A stretch of 64,000 nucleotides of DNA from Agromyces ramosus. GTDB lineage: Bacteria > Actinomycetota > Actinomycetes > Actinomycetales > Microbacteriaceae. Positions within the stretch are counted from its first letter, which is position 1, and each line of letters begins with the position of its first letter. The notes below the pieces were generated by a model. That model worked only from the letters and a program-made list of their open reading frames with translations. It did not search any database and had not been told where the DNA came from. Positions 51,074 through 60,697 of this stretch are shown here, piece by piece. Position numbers and translations under genes: made by a program. The stretch lies in NCBI RefSeq assembly GCF_030817175.1, contig NZ_JAUSYY010000001.1:186001-250000 (forward strand), in the 5' to 3' direction.

Positions 51074-52198
51074 GTGCAATTCGACATCCGCCCGGTGACC
51101 GTTCCCGAGCGACTCGGCACTCCGGAGTCCGCCGACTTCGAGGCGTACACCGAGACCACGGCCGTCGTCGAGGAGTCGGTGTGGGGGCATCGCCGCTTCG
51201 CGTACGACGCCGCACAGCTCCTGCCGATGTTCCGCGACGACCGGTACACGGGCCGGCAGGCGTTGGCCGCGTGGGAGGGCGAACGCTGCATCGGTCGCGC
51301 CGACGTGCTGTGGGAGCAGGGCGACGGGGCCCGAACGGCGGAGATCACGGTCGGCGTCGTGCCCGATGCGCGTGGCCGGGGCCTCGGCAGCGAACTCCTC
51401 CGCCGCGCCGAGCGACACGCGCGTGACGCCGGCCGCGAGGTGTTCACGGGCTACTCCGACATCCCGCTCTCGAGCCTCGAGCTGCCCGGGCCGCGGCTCG
51501 AGGCCCCCGATGGCACGGGTTCGATGCCGACCGCGGCGCTCGGGGCATCCTTCGCCACCCGTCACGGCTACCGCCTGGCGCAGCTCGAACGCGTCAGCGG
51601 CCTGGCGGTGACCGGTCGGCTCGACGAGTTCCGGGCGCTGCTGGCCGAACGGCTCGCCGGACGGGGCGCCGCCGCTGCGGGGTACCGCCTGACCGGCTGG
51701 ACCGACCACGCGCCCGACGAGCTGCTCGATTCACTCGCCGTGGCGCACGCCTCCATGGCGACGGATGTCCCGGCCGGCGGCCTCACCGTCGACGAGGAGG
51801 TCTGGGATGCCGCTCGCGTGCGCGCCGGCGAGCTCCGCGCGGTCGACGGCGAGCGCACCACCCTCGTCCAGGCCGCGATCGCGCCCGACGGATCGGTCGC
51901 CGGCTACACCGAGTTGTCGCTGCCGTCGAACTCCGCCTCCGCGTTCCAGTGGGACACGATCGTGCTGGGCCCGCACCGCGGCCACGGCCTCGGCATGCTG
52001 CTGAAGCTCGGCAACCTCGTGCGCCTCGGCGAGACCGCCCCAGACCACACCGACGTCTTCACCTGGAACGCCGACGAGAACGAGCACATGCTCGCGATCA
52101 ACATCGCCCTCGGCTTCACGCTCCGGGGGATGTCTGCCGAATGGCAGCGCGACGGAGACGCTGGCAGCGCGGGCACCGGTGCGACGAGCGGTTCATGA
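51074..52198 (+). CDS. protein with two GNAT acetyltransferase domains
   Basis: 374 residues. First GNAT domain about 1-190 with motif [34 protein letters not shown]; second about 200-370 with [37 protein letters not shown] start preceded by a full AGGAGGT. Similar tandem-GNAT proteins occur next to smc or mutM in Actinobacteria; substrate unknown (amino-group acceptor such as an aminoglycoside or polyamine is possible). Its 3' end overlaps mutM's 3' end by 83 bp on the other strand. Confidence 0.85.
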   Translation: MQFDIRPVTVPERLGTPESADFEAYTETTAVVEESVWGHRRFAYDAAQLLPMFRDDRYTGRQALAAWEGERCIGRADVLWEQGDGARTAEITVGVVPDARGRGLGSELLRRAERHARDAGREVFTGYSDIPLSSLELPGPRLEAPDGTGSMPTAALGASFATRHGYRLAQLERVSGLAVTGRLDEFRALLAERLAGRGAAAAGYRLTGWTDHAPDELLDSLAVAHASMATDVPAGGLTVDEEVWDAARVRAGELRAVDGERTTLVQAAIAPDGSVAGYTELSLPSNSASAFQWDTIVLGPHRGHGLGMLLKLGNLVRLGETAPDHTDVFTWNADENEHMLAINIALGFTLRGMSAEWQRDGDAGSAGTGATSGS

Positions 52199-53057
52199 AG
52201 GGCTCCCGAACGATCGGCGTGCCGCACCGGCTGCAGGGCAGGCCGGCGCGCCCGTAGGCGTTCAGTGAATGCTCGAAGTACCCGGATGCCCCGTTGACGT
52301 TCACGTACTGGGCGTCGAAGCTCGTGCCGCCCTCGGCGAGCGCACGGCCGAGCACATCGCGCACGGCGCCGAGGAGTTCGCGCGACCGCCGGGGAGCCAG
52401 TGCGGCGGCGGGCTGCTCGGGGTGGAGTCGAGACGCCCAGAGCGCCTCGTCGGCGTAGATGTTGCCCACGCCGCTCACGACGCCCTGATCGAGCAGCACG
52501 CGCTTCACCCCTGACGCACGTCGCGCGAGCGCGGCGACGAACGCGTCATCGGAGAACGCGGGGTCGAGCGGATCACGAGCGATGTGCGCGACCTGCGCGG
52601 GGATCGATCGCGCCCACTCCCCCGTGACGTCGCCCGAGTAGCCGGCGACCGCACCGTCGGCCGTGGGCACCAGCCGGTCGACCGCGAGCGACCCGAAGGT
52701 GCGCTGGTCGAGGAAGTCGACGCGGTACTCGCCGTGCTCGGGGTGCTCGAGGTGCATCCGTACCCGCGGATGGCGGTCGTCGCCGGGGTGATCGGGGGTG
52801 CGCAGCAGGAGCTGGCCGCTCATGCCGAGGTGGCCGACGATCGCCCGACCGCTCGCGATCGGGAGCCAGAGGAACTTGCCGCGCCGCACGGCCGCCTCGA
52901 TGCGGGCACCGGTGACGAGCGATTCGAAATCACCGGATGCCGCATCGTGCCGCGTCAGCGCGCGTGCGTCGAGCACCTCGACCGACGACACCGTGGCGCC
53001 GGTCACCGCGGGCGCGAGTCCGGCGCGAACGACCTCCACCTCGGGCAGCTCGGGCAT
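52116..53057 (-). CDS. mutM: formamidopyrimidine-DNA glycosylase MutM (Fpg)
   Basis: Repairs 8-oxoguanine and fapy lesions. 313 residues. N-terminal PELPEVE with catalytic Pro and Glu, GKFLWLPI Lys, [11 protein letters not shown], and the C-terminal four-Cys zinc finger [27 protein letters not shown] with the finger Arg kept. The last about 20 residues beyond the finger are extra. It normally follows rnc directly; here a nine-kilobase glycan operon sits between them. Confidence 0.97.
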   Translation of the reverse strand: MPELPEVEVVRAGLAPAVTGATVSSVEVLDARALTRHDAASGDFESLVTGARIEAAVRRGKFLWLPIASGRAIVGHLGMSGQLLLRTPDHPGDDRHPRVRMHLEHPEHGEYRVDFLDQRTFGSLAVDRLVPTADGAVAGYSGDVTGEWARSIPAQVAHIARDPLDPAFSDDAFVAALARRASGVKRVLLDQGVVSGVGNIYADEALWASRLHPEQPAAALAPRRSRELLGAVRDVLGRALAEGGTSFDAQYVNVNGASGYFEHSLNAYGRAGLPCSRCGTPIVREPFMNRSSHRCPRCQRLRRAAIRQTSPGA

Positions 53058-53092
53058 TCCTCGAGCGTACTGCGACCCGCTCCCACCGAGGC

Positions 53093-56000
53093 TCAGCGGC
53101 GCGAGAAGCGCAGCGTGACCAGCTGGAACGGTCGAAGGCGAAGCTCGGCGGTCCCGCCCTGCGCTTCGACGAGGGACGCCGGGTCACGGGCCGGGCGCTC
53201 GAGCAGGTCGGTCTCGACGATGCCCGAGACCCGGCAGTCGACGCTCACCGTGCCCGACGCTCGCGCGCCGCGCGCCTCGTAGAGGCGCACGACGAGGTCG
53301 CCCGAGCGGTCGTCGGCGAGCTTCACCGACTCCACCACGATGCTCGGCGAGTCGCTCCGAACGAGCGGCGCCACGATGCTCGCGGCATCGACGGAGCGGA
53401 GGGGAAGGTTCAACCGATAGCCCTCCTGCGCGGCGTCGAGCACATCCGTGCCGATCGCGATCGACGTGCGCAGCCGGTGGCGACCCTGATCGCTGACGGG
53501 ATCGGGGAAGAGCGGGGCGCGCAGGAGGGACTGGCGAACGAGTGTCGTCGTCCCGCCCGCCGGCCCGCTCGTCCGCGTGATGTCGTGGCCGTAGGTCGAG
53601 TCGTTCGCGACGGTCACGCCGAACCCGGGCTCGGCGACGTGCACCCACCGGTGCGCGCAGGTCTCGAACCGGGCGGCGTCCCATGACGTGTTCACATGGG
53701 TCGGCCGGTGGACGTGACCGAACTGCACCTCCGACGCGGCTCGGTCGGCGTGCACGTCGAGCGGGAACGCGAGCTTGAGCAGCTTCTGCTTCTCGTGCCA
53801 GTCGACGGTCGTCTCGATCTCGAGCGCCGCCGCGTCGCCCGCGAGCGTGATCAGCTGCGACACCGCCGAGTCGCCGAACCGGCGTTCGACGCGCACCGAC
53901 GCACGCCCAGGGGCATCCGTCACCAGTTGCACCGACTCGGCGTCTCGCAGGTCGGTCCCGGAGCGCTGGTAGTGCTGATCGATGTCCCAGGCGTCCCACT
54001 GCGTCGGGGTGTCCCGGAACAGCTGGAGGAGGTTGCCCGGTTGCCCCGCCGGCACCGCATCACGGCCGGTCGTCACCTCGACCAGCGACGTGATGAGGCC
54101 GTGCGCGTCGATCGAGACCCGGAGCCGGTCGTTCTCGAGCACGAAGCCGTCGCCGTCACGCTCCGCCCGCACGGTCGGCGCCGTGTCGACGGGCCCGGCC
54201 GACATCGCGGCCACCCCCGACACCGGGAACGGCGAGGCATTGAACGCGACTGCCGCTCCGTCTCCCCCGTGGGCGTCGGCGCCGGCGCCGAGCGCCGCGA
54301 TCGCATCGGCGATGATGTCCTCGAGCTCAGCCGCGATCTGCCCGTACTTCTCCTCCGCCGAACGGTGCACCCAGGCGATCGAGGTGCCCGGCAGGATGTC
54401 GTGGAACTGCAACAGCAACACCGACTGCCAGAGCTCGGCGAGGCGCGCGTGCGGGTACTCGGCACCCGTTCGCACGGTCGCGGTCGCGGCCCAGAGCTCG
54501 GCTTCTCGCAGCAGGTGCTCGCTCCGCCGGTTGCCCGCCTTCGTCCTGGCCTGCGAAGTGTAGGTGCCGCGGTGGAACTCGAGGTAGAGCTCCCCCGACC
54601 AGACCGGCGGATTCGGGTAGTCCCGTTCGGCCTCCTCGAAGAACGCGAGGGGCGAAGCGATCGTCACAGTCGGCGAGCCCTCGAGCGATGCGGTGCGGGA
54701 TGCCGCCGCCAGCATCTCGCGCGTCGGGCCGCCGCCGCCGTCGCCGAATCCGAACGGGACGAGCGACACGTTCGACGCGCCCTTCTCGGCGTACTGGCGC
54801 TGTGCTCGCGCCAGCTCCTCGCCCGACAGCACCGAGTTGTACGTGTCGACGGGCGGGAAGTGCGTGAAGATGCGCGACCCGTCGATCCCCTCCCAGGAGA
54901 AGGTGTGGTGCGGCATCGTGTTGGTCTCGTTCCAGCTCGTCTTCTGGGTGAGGAAGTACCGCGAACCGGCCGCCACCGCGATCTGCGGAAAGGCGGCGGA
55001 GTATCCGAACGAGTCGGGGAGCCAGACCTCGAGCGGCTCGATGCCGAACTCCCGCATGAAGAACTCCTTGCCGGCGACGAGCTGCCTGACGAGCGCCTCG
55101 CCGCCCGGCATGTTCGTGTCGGACTCGACCCACATGCCCCCGACCGGCACGAATCGTCCTTCGGCGGCGCGCGCTCGGATCCGCTCGAACAGGTCGGGGT
55201 AGTGCTCCTTCATCCAGGCGTACTGCTGGGCTGACGAGGCGGCGAAGACGAAGCCGGGATCGCGCTCCATGAGGTCGAGCACGTTGGAGAAGGTGCGGGC
55301 GCACTTCCGGATGGTCTCCCGGAGCGGCCACAGCCACGCCGAGTCGATGTGGGCATGCCCCACGGCGATGACGCGGTGCGCGCTCGCGTACGCGGGTCGC
55401 GCCAGCACCGGAGCGAGGATCGACCGGCCGAGAGGGGCGGTGCCGCCGACATCGTCGGGGTCCATTCCGTCGACGACCGACTCGAGGGCGCGCAGGAGGT
55501 CGGCGGTCCGCGGCAGCTCGCTGCCGAGTTCGCCCATCAGGCCCGTGAGCGTCCAGATGTCCATCTGCAGTTCCCACACCTGCGTGTCGCGCAGTGCCAC
55601 GTCCACTTTCCGGAGCCGGTAGATCGGGTCGGTCCCCGCCGTCGCCTTGTCGCCGACGGGTGTCGGCCGGAAGCTCCAGTCGCTGCCGACATCCGGATTC
55701 GAGGCGGCCTCGATGTAGAGGTCGATGCGACCGCCCGGGCCGACGTCGAGGGGGACGTGGTTGTTGAACGGCTCGATGGCCTTCAGGATGCGCCCCGACG
55801 GGTCGAACACGAGTCCCTCCGCCTGGAAGCCCGCCTGGCCCGAGAGGAACCCGAGGTCGACGACGAGCTCCACCTCCCCGTCGAGACCCTCCCATTCCGC
55901 CGGAACCGACCCTGTGACGTGGAACCAGGTCGTGCCCCACGGCTTGCCCCACGCGGATCCGACCGCGAACGGCTCGAATCGCTGCGCCACGGCTTCGGCG

Positions 56001-56134
56001 AACGGCACCGGCTCGTCGGGTACCTCCCAGGCGGCGAGTGCCAGTGGCGTGGCGGCCCGGTAGAGCGCCGGCTTCACGCGCTCCTCCACGAAGCGGTCGA
56101 TCCGAGCGCGGACCAGGGCGGAATTGTCGTGCAT
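53093..56134 (-). CDS. GH38 alpha-mannosidase
   Basis: 1013 residues, the usual length. N-terminal domain (1-260) with [10 protein letters not shown], catalytic domain with [12 protein letters not shown] (zinc His/Asp), [32 protein letters not shown] (catalytic Asp in PDSFGYS) and [17 protein letters not shown], then beta-rich C-terminal domains (about 700-1013). No signal peptide, so cytosolic: it finishes mannosides brought in by the ABC importer. ATG 56134 with AGGAG upstream. Last gene of the GH76-SBP-permease-permease-GH38 operon. Confidence 0.93.
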   Translation of the reverse strand: MHDNSALVRARIDRFVEERVKPALYRAATPLALAAWEVPDEPVPFAEAVAQRFEPFAVGSAWGKPWGTTWFHVTGSVPAEWEGLDGEVELVVDLGFLSGQAGFQAEGLVFDPSGRILKAIEPFNNHVPLDVGPGGRIDLYIEAASNPDVGSDWSFRPTPVGDKATAGTDPIYRLRKVDVALRDTQVWELQMDIWTLTGLMGELGSELPRTADLLRALESVVDGMDPDDVGGTAPLGRSILAPVLARPAYASAHRVIAVGHAHIDSAWLWPLRETIRKCARTFSNVLDLMERDPGFVFAASSAQQYAWMKEHYPDLFERIRARAAEGRFVPVGGMWVESDTNMPGGEALVRQLVAGKEFFMREFGIEPLEVWLPDSFGYSAAFPQIAVAAGSRYFLTQKTSWNETNTMPHHTFSWEGIDGSRIFTHFPPVDTYNSVLSGEELARAQRQYAEKGASNVSLVPFGFGDGGGGPTREMLAAASRTASLEGSPTVTIASPLAFFEEAERDYPNPPVWSGELYLEFHRGTYTSQARTKAGNRRSEHLLREAELWAATATVRTGAEYPHARLAELWQSVLLLQFHDILPGTSIAWVHRSAEEKYGQIAAELEDIIADAIAALGAGADAHGGDGAAVAFNASPFPVSGVAAMSAGPVDTAPTVRAERDGDGFVLENDRLRVSIDAHGLITSLVEVTTGRDAVPAGQPGNLLQLFRDTPTQWDAWDIDQHYQRSGTDLRDAESVQLVTDAPGRASVRVERRFGDSAVSQLITLAGDAAALEIETTVDWHEKQKLLKLAFPLDVHADRAASEVQFGHVHRPTHVNTSWDAARFETCAHRWVHVAEPGFGVTVANDSTYGHDITRTSGPAGGTTTLVRQSLLRAPLFPDPVSDQGRHRLRTSIAIGTDVLDAAQEGYRLNLPLRSVDAASIVAPLVRSDSPSIVVESVKLADDRSGDLVVRLYEARGARASGTVSVDCRVSGIVETDLLERPARDPASLVEAQGGTAELRLRPFQLVTLRFSRR

Positions 56135-56166
56135 GTGGATTGCTCCTATTGGGTGGTGGGCAGGTC

Positions 56167-57003
56167 TCAGCCCTTGACGGCTCCGGCGAGCGCGGACGGG
56201 CCGCCGAGGACTCGCGAGACGAGCACATAGAGGGTGATCACGGGAACGGAGTAGAGCAGGCTGAACGCGGCCAGCTGGCCGTAGGCGACGGAGCCGTACT
56301 GGCCGAAGAACGCGAAGATGCTGACGGCGGCGGGCAGCTTGTCGGGCGAGAGCAGCAGCACGAAGGGCACGAAGAAGTTCCCCCACGCGCCGATGAACAC
56401 GAAGATGAACACCACGGCGAGGCCGGGCCGCATCAGCGGCACGACGATGCGGGTGAGCGTCGCCATCATGGATGCCCCGTCCATCCACGCGGCTTCCTCG
56501 AGCGTGACGGGGACGCTGTCCATGAAGCTCTTCGTCATGTAGATCGCCATCGGCAGGCTGGTCGCGGCGAGGAAGAGAATGGTGCCCGCCATCGAGTCGA
56601 TGAGGTTGAACGCGACGAACAGGCTGTAGACCGGCACCATCATCGCCGTGATCGGCAGGCAGGTGCCGAAGAGCACGCCGTAGAGGAACGGCTTGTTGAT
56701 GCGCATGCGGTATCGCGACAGCGGGTACGCCGCCAGCACCGCGACGATGACGGTGATGATGGCGCATCCGGCCGAGAGGATCAGGCTGTTCAGCAGTGGG
56801 ATGAATGCCTTCTCGGGCGTCATGACGTCGACGAAGTTCTGGAGGGAGACCGCGTCGGGGAGCTTGATCGACAGGGTCGCGCGTTCGTCGACGGAAGCCA
56901 GGACCAGCCAGACGAGGGGCAGGCCGAACGCAACGCCGACCAGCAGCAGCACGCCGTTCGACACGGCCCGGAGGCTCCGCCGGCTGGGTGAGGTCATGCC
57001 CAT
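56167..57003 (-). CDS. carbohydrate ABC transporter permease (MalG type)
   Basis: 278 residues, six hydrophobic helices. The cytoplasmic EAA loop is TLEEAAWMDGASMMATLTRIVVPLMRPGL. MalG/UgpE-like second permease of a CUT1 sugar importer. ATG 57003 lies 2 bp after the first permease stop, with GGAGGT 9 bp upstream. Confidence 0.93.
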   Translation of the reverse strand: MGMTSPSRRSLRAVSNGVLLLVGVAFGLPLVWLVLASVDERATLSIKLPDAVSLQNFVDVMTPEKAFIPLLNSLILSAGCAIITVIVAVLAAYPLSRYRMRINKPFLYGVLFGTCLPITAMMVPVYSLFVAFNLIDSMAGTILFLAATSLPMAIYMTKSFMDSVPVTLEEAAWMDGASMMATLTRIVVPLMRPGLAVVFIFVFIGAWGNFFVPFVLLLSPDKLPAAVSIFAFFGQYGSVAYGQLAAFSLLYSVPVITLYVLVSRVLGGPSALAGAVKG

Positions 57004-57005
57004 GG

Positions 57006-57953
57006 TCAGTCCACCTCCGGCTTGAGGGCGCGAAGGTACACGACCGAGAAGAACGCGCCCACGAGCAGCAGGATGGTGGCGATCGCCGTGCCGAATCCGA
57101 GCTTGCCGAACTGGAACGCCTCTTGGTACGCGAGCACCGGCAGTGTCGAGCTGTCGGTTCCCGGCCCACCCCCGGTCATGACGAAGATGAGGGTGAACAC
57201 CGACAGTGTCTGCAGCGTCGTGAGCATCAGGTTGGTCGAGATGCTGCGCCTGATCATCGGGATCGTGATGAACATCAGCCGCTGCCAGCCGCGCGCACCG
57301 TCGACCTCGGCCGACTCGGTGATCTCGGGCGGCACGTCCTGCAGCGCGGCCGAGTACACGAGCATCGAGAACGCGGTCCCGCGCCAGATGTTCGCGAGGA
57401 TCACCGCGAGCATCGGGGTCGCATAGAGCCAGTTCGTCCCCTCGAGCCCGAGGAAGCCGAGCATCGTGTTCAGCGTGCCGGTGTCGTTGAAGAACGCGTA
57501 CGCCGCGAACGACGCGACGATCTCGGGGAGCACCCACGCGGTCACGACGAACGTGCCGACCATTCCACGGGCGAACGGGCTGGAGGAGCGCATCAGGATG
57601 GCGAGGCCGAGGCCGATCACGTTCTGGCCGACGATGGCGGAGGCTACCAGGAAGACCAGCGTGAGCATCACCGACTTCGGGAAGTCCGGGTCGGCGAAGA
57701 GCTCGGCATAGTTCCGGAAGCCGACGAACGACGCTCCCTGTGCGGCGGATCCGGTGAGCGATGCGTCGGTGAACGACCCGTAGAACGAGCTGATCACCGG
57801 GCCGAGCAGGAAGATCACGAGCAGCACGATGGCGGGCAGCAGCGGGATGCTGCGCACGAGCGATCGACGGGCGCCGGCCTTCGGCCGGCCGGGCCGGGGA
57901 TCGACTCCCCGGCCCGGCGCGGCGTCCGGTCGTACCTGTACGAGCGTGGACAT
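57006..57953 (-). CDS. carbohydrate ABC transporter permease (MalF type)
   Basis: 315 residues, N-terminal cytosolic tail of about 35, then six helices. EAA loop DVPPEITESAEVDGARGWQRLMFITIPMI. First permease of the CUT1 importer, 3 bp after the binding-protein gene. No ATPase gene lies in the operon; a shared MsiK-type ATPase elsewhere in the genome is expected. Confidence 0.93.
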   Translation of the reverse strand: MSTLVQVRPDAAPGRGVDPRPGRPKAGARRSLVRSIPLLPAIVLLVIFLLGPVISSFYGSFTDASLTGSAAQGASFVGFRNYAELFADPDFPKSVMLTLVFLVASAIVGQNVIGLGLAILMRSSSPFARGMVGTFVVTAWVLPEIVASFAAYAFFNDTGTLNTMLGFLGLEGTNWLYATPMLAVILANIWRGTAFSMLVYSAALQDVPPEITESAEVDGARGWQRLMFITIPMIRRSISTNLMLTTLQTLSVFTLIFVMTGGGPGTDSSTLPVLAYQEAFQFGKLGFGTAIATILLLVGAFFSVVYLRALKPEVD

Positions 57954-57956
57954 CGG

Positions 57957-59309
57957 CTACTTCGAGCTCGTCGTGTTCTCTTCGCCCACGATCCTGACGA
58001 CGGCCTCGTCGTACGCGGCGGCGGCCTCAGCCGGGCTCTGCTGGCCCGTCATGACCGCCTCCATCGCGATCGTGATCTCGCTCGAGATCTGGCCGTAGTC
58101 ACTCGTCGCGGGCCGGAAGTTCGTGACCGAGACGATCTCGGAGAAGAACCCGAAGGTCGGGTTCGCCGCCTGGTAGTCGGGATCCTCGGAGACGTCACTG
58201 CGTACCGCGATCTGGCTTGCGGCGATGTCGTACGCCTGCGAGTTGTCCTTGTCGAGCGCCAACGCGATGAAGTCCCAGGCCGCGTCCTTGTTCGTCGACT
58301 TCGACCCCATGGCAAGCGTCCAGCCGCCAGACATGCTCGTCGCGCCCGGCTCGTCGCCGTTCTGGGTCGGCATCGGCGCCTGGGCCATGACCTCGCTCCA
58401 CTCCGGCCACGGTGCGGTGCCCGTCTCGAGCCACGTGCCGCTCAGCCACGAGCCGTCGAGTCCGATGGCGAGCTTGCCCTGCGGGAACCACTCGCTGGAG
58501 ACGAGGTTCCCGACGTTCTTGTCGAGCGCCTGCTCAGGGGTCGGGCCGAGACCACCCTGGTAGAGGTCCTGGATGAACGTCAGGGAGTCCTCGAAGCCCT
58601 GCGATCCGGTCACCCACTTCTTCTCCTCGGTGTCGTACAGCGTGTCGCCGGTGCCGTAGAGCAGCATCTCGAAGCCCTGCATGGCCGCAGCCTCACCCTG
58701 CGCCTTCCCCGAATAGACGTTGAGCGGAACGACGTCCGGCAGCTCGGCCTTCACCTTCGCGGCCGTGTCGAGCACGTCCTGCCACGTCTTGGGCTCCCAC
58801 GGCACGGGCACGCCCGCCTGCTCGAACACGGCGGTGTTGTACCAGAGGGCGCGAGTGTCCGTGCCCATCGGGATGCCGTACGTCTTGCCATCTCCGCCGA
58901 GCCCGGCACTCTTCGCGTTGTCGTAGAACGCGTCCCAGTCGTCCCACGACTCGGTGTACTCGTCGAGCGGCGCGAGATATCCCGCGTCGGCGTCGGACTC
59001 GACCATGAAGGTGTCCTCGTACATCACGTCAGGGGCGGTGGACGCCGACTGGTTCATGAGCGCGAGCTTCGTGAAGTAGTCGTTCTGCTGCGCCTCGATC
59101 GGCACCAGCTCGACGGTGAGCCCCTCGTGTTCGGCCTCGAACGCCGCCTTCACCTGCTTCATGTGATCGTCGAGCTGGGTGAAGGTGCCGAACTTCTGGT
59201 AGGCGACCCTGATGGTGTCGGATGACTCGCCGCCGTCGGCCGTGCATCCCGACAGGGCCAGCAGCCCTGCTGCGGCGAGTGCCGTCGCCGCCGTGAGTGT
59301 GTGCTTCAT
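57957..59309 (-). CDS. sugar-binding lipoprotein of ABC importer (CUT1)
   Basis: 450 residues. Lipoprotein signal with lipobox L-S-G-C (Cys about 22), then a family-1 solute-binding fold: KQVKAAFEAEHEGLTVELVPIEAQQNDYFTKL, DVMYEDTFMVESDADAGYLAPLDEY, GTDTRALWYNTAVFEQAG, GKLAIGLDGSWLSG. ATG 59309 has AGGAG 5 bp upstream; a TTG one codon earlier is possible. Expected ligand, from neighbours, is a manno-oligosaccharide. Confidence 0.92.
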   Translation of the reverse strand: MKHTLTAATALAAAGLLALSGCTADGGESSDTIRVAYQKFGTFTQLDDHMKQVKAAFEAEHEGLTVELVPIEAQQNDYFTKLALMNQSASTAPDVMYEDTFMVESDADAGYLAPLDEYTESWDDWDAFYDNAKSAGLGGDGKTYGIPMGTDTRALWYNTAVFEQAGVPVPWEPKTWQDVLDTAAKVKAELPDVVPLNVYSGKAQGEAAAMQGFEMLLYGTGDTLYDTEEKKWVTGSQGFEDSLTFIQDLYQGGLGPTPEQALDKNVGNLVSSEWFPQGKLAIGLDGSWLSGTWLETGTAPWPEWSEVMAQAPMPTQNGDEPGATSMSGGWTLAMGSKSTNKDAAWDFIALALDKDNSQAYDIAASQIAVRSDVSEDPDYQAANPTFGFFSEIVSVTNFRPATSDYGQISSEITIAMEAVMTGQQSPAEAAAAYDEAVVRIVGEENTTSSK

Positions 59310-59336
59310 CAAATCTCCTTGTGGTGTGCGTTGGGG

Positions 59337-60545
59337 TCAGTAGACGTGGCGCCACTGGTTCGGCGTCCAGCTGAGCACCGCGAAGATCTGCACCACCGCG
59401 GCCTGCTCGAGCAGCTGGGTGTGCGTGCCGTCGAAGACGAACAGTCCGGTCGACGTGTCGCGGTTCTCCGACCAGACCTCATCGGCGTAGTCCTGCATGG
59501 CGTCGCGGTAGGTCGAGCCACCGGTCACCGACTCCAGCAGCAGCAGGTTCTTGAAGAAGATGGAGTTGAAGAATGCGGGCTGGCCGGCCAGGCGCCCTTC
59601 GTCGATGTAGTAGCGGTGAGCGGCCTCCGCGATCCGCGTGGCCTCGTCGAGGTACTGCTGCTCGCCGGTCACCTCGTAGAGCAGCACGTTCACTCCCACG
59701 GGCACGCCCTGGTTGTACGACCAGATCGTGCGTTCGATGTTGCCCGCCAGGTCGACGTGATCCCAGTAGAGCCCGTCGGGCCGCTGCAGGTTCTCGTTGG
59801 TCCACGTGTACATCCGCAGCGCCCAGTCGAGGTAGTGCTGCTCGCCCGTGATCTGGTGGAGCCGCAGTCCCAGCTGAGCGCCCGGCATGTTGGATACGGT
59901 GTTCCGGTCATTGCTCCAGGGCGCTTGCGTCCAGAACACGCCGCCGGGGTTCGGGTGGCTGGGGTCCGAGTCCCAGCCCGACACCACGAGGTCGAAGATC
60001 TGCTCGGCACGCTCCAGCGCCGCCTCGTCGCCGTCGGTCAGGTACCGCTGCACATCGAGGAGCCCGACCCACTGGTTGTCGTCGTAGAAGTAATCGCCTC
60101 CGGAGCCGTACTGGCCGACGGGGTACGAGGCGTAGCCGGGAAGTCCGGTCGACCCGCCGTCGGCATCCCAATAGTGCTCCTGTGCGGCCGCGGCCGTCGC
60201 GAGTGCCGCGTCGTACCGGCGACCGTTCACTCCGGGCTGGTTGGCGAGATCGGCGATCGCGATGTGGGCCTGCGAGAACGGCCACTCGAACGCGTACGGC
60301 CGGTCGCCCGACTCAGCGGGGATCTGCTCGCGGTAGAGACCGCTCCCGTCGGCGACCGCGAAGTGCTCCTGCATTGCGGTGAACGCCGCGTCGGCGCGTT
60401 CGGAGTTGTCGTGCCGGTTGGCTGCATGATGGCGCTCGGCGGAACGAGGCTCCTCCGCGGTGGCCGCCGCGGCAGGGGTGAGTGCGGAAAGCAGTAGTGC
60501 CGAGGTCGCTGCGACGGCGGCCGCGGCGGCAAGCGTGCTCTTCAT
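59337..60545 (-). CDS. secreted GH76 endo-alpha-1,6-mannanase-like protein
   Basis: 402 residues with signal peptide (about 1-28, AAAAAVAATSALLLSALTPAAAA). (alpha/alpha)6-barrel GH76 features: FEWPFSQAHIAIADLAN, catalytic Asp-Asp pair in DYFYDDNQWVGLLDVQRYL (about 153), GGVFWTQAPWSNDRNTVSNMPGAQLGLRL, ERTIWSYNQGVPVGVNVLLY. It cleaves the alpha-1,6-mannan backbone of yeast or actinobacterial mannan outside the cell. First gene of its operon, behind the ROK gene; the promoter lies in the AT-rich intergenic region. Confidence 0.9.
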   Translation of the reverse strand: MKSTLAAAAAVAATSALLLSALTPAAAATAEEPRSAERHHAANRHDNSERADAAFTAMQEHFAVADGSGLYREQIPAESGDRPYAFEWPFSQAHIAIADLANQPGVNGRRYDAALATAAAAQEHYWDADGGSTGLPGYASYPVGQYGSGGDYFYDDNQWVGLLDVQRYLTDGDEAALERAEQIFDLVVSGWDSDPSHPNPGGVFWTQAPWSNDRNTVSNMPGAQLGLRLHQITGEQHYLDWALRMYTWTNENLQRPDGLYWDHVDLAGNIERTIWSYNQGVPVGVNVLLYEVTGEQQYLDEATRIAEAAHRYYIDEGRLAGQPAFFNSIFFKNLLLLESVTGGSTYRDAMQDYADEVWSENRDTSTGLFVFDGTHTQLLEQAAVVQIFAVLSWTPNQWRHVY

Positions 60546-60607
60546 GGATCTCCCTTGATTCCAGTGATCTGCCGCAGCGGCATCGTTGCCGAGGGCCTGA
60601 CCGTATA

Positions 60608-60636
60608 ACTAAAACGCATGGACTAATTCTTGTCAA
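60608..60636 (-). promoter_or_regulatory. promoter of the GH76 operon with direct repeats
   Basis: Minus strand: TTGACA (60631-60636), 17-bp spacer, TTTAGT (60608-60613); the leader is about 55 nt. Two ACTAA copies (plus strand 60608-60612 and 60622-60626), 14 bp apart, lie in an unusually AT-rich patch (about 60601-60640), a good place for the ROK repressor to bind. Confidence 0.6.
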
Positions 60637-60697
60637 CAGTCGTCCGACTCCTGATCGGCGCTCGCCGGAGCTCGCTCGTGGCCCCTGCCCAGACGCC

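Noticed and set aside
53696..55234. Long plus-strand open frame opposite the GH38 gene
   Set aside because: Composition is typical of antisense frames at 70% GC; the minus strand carries full GH38 motifs.
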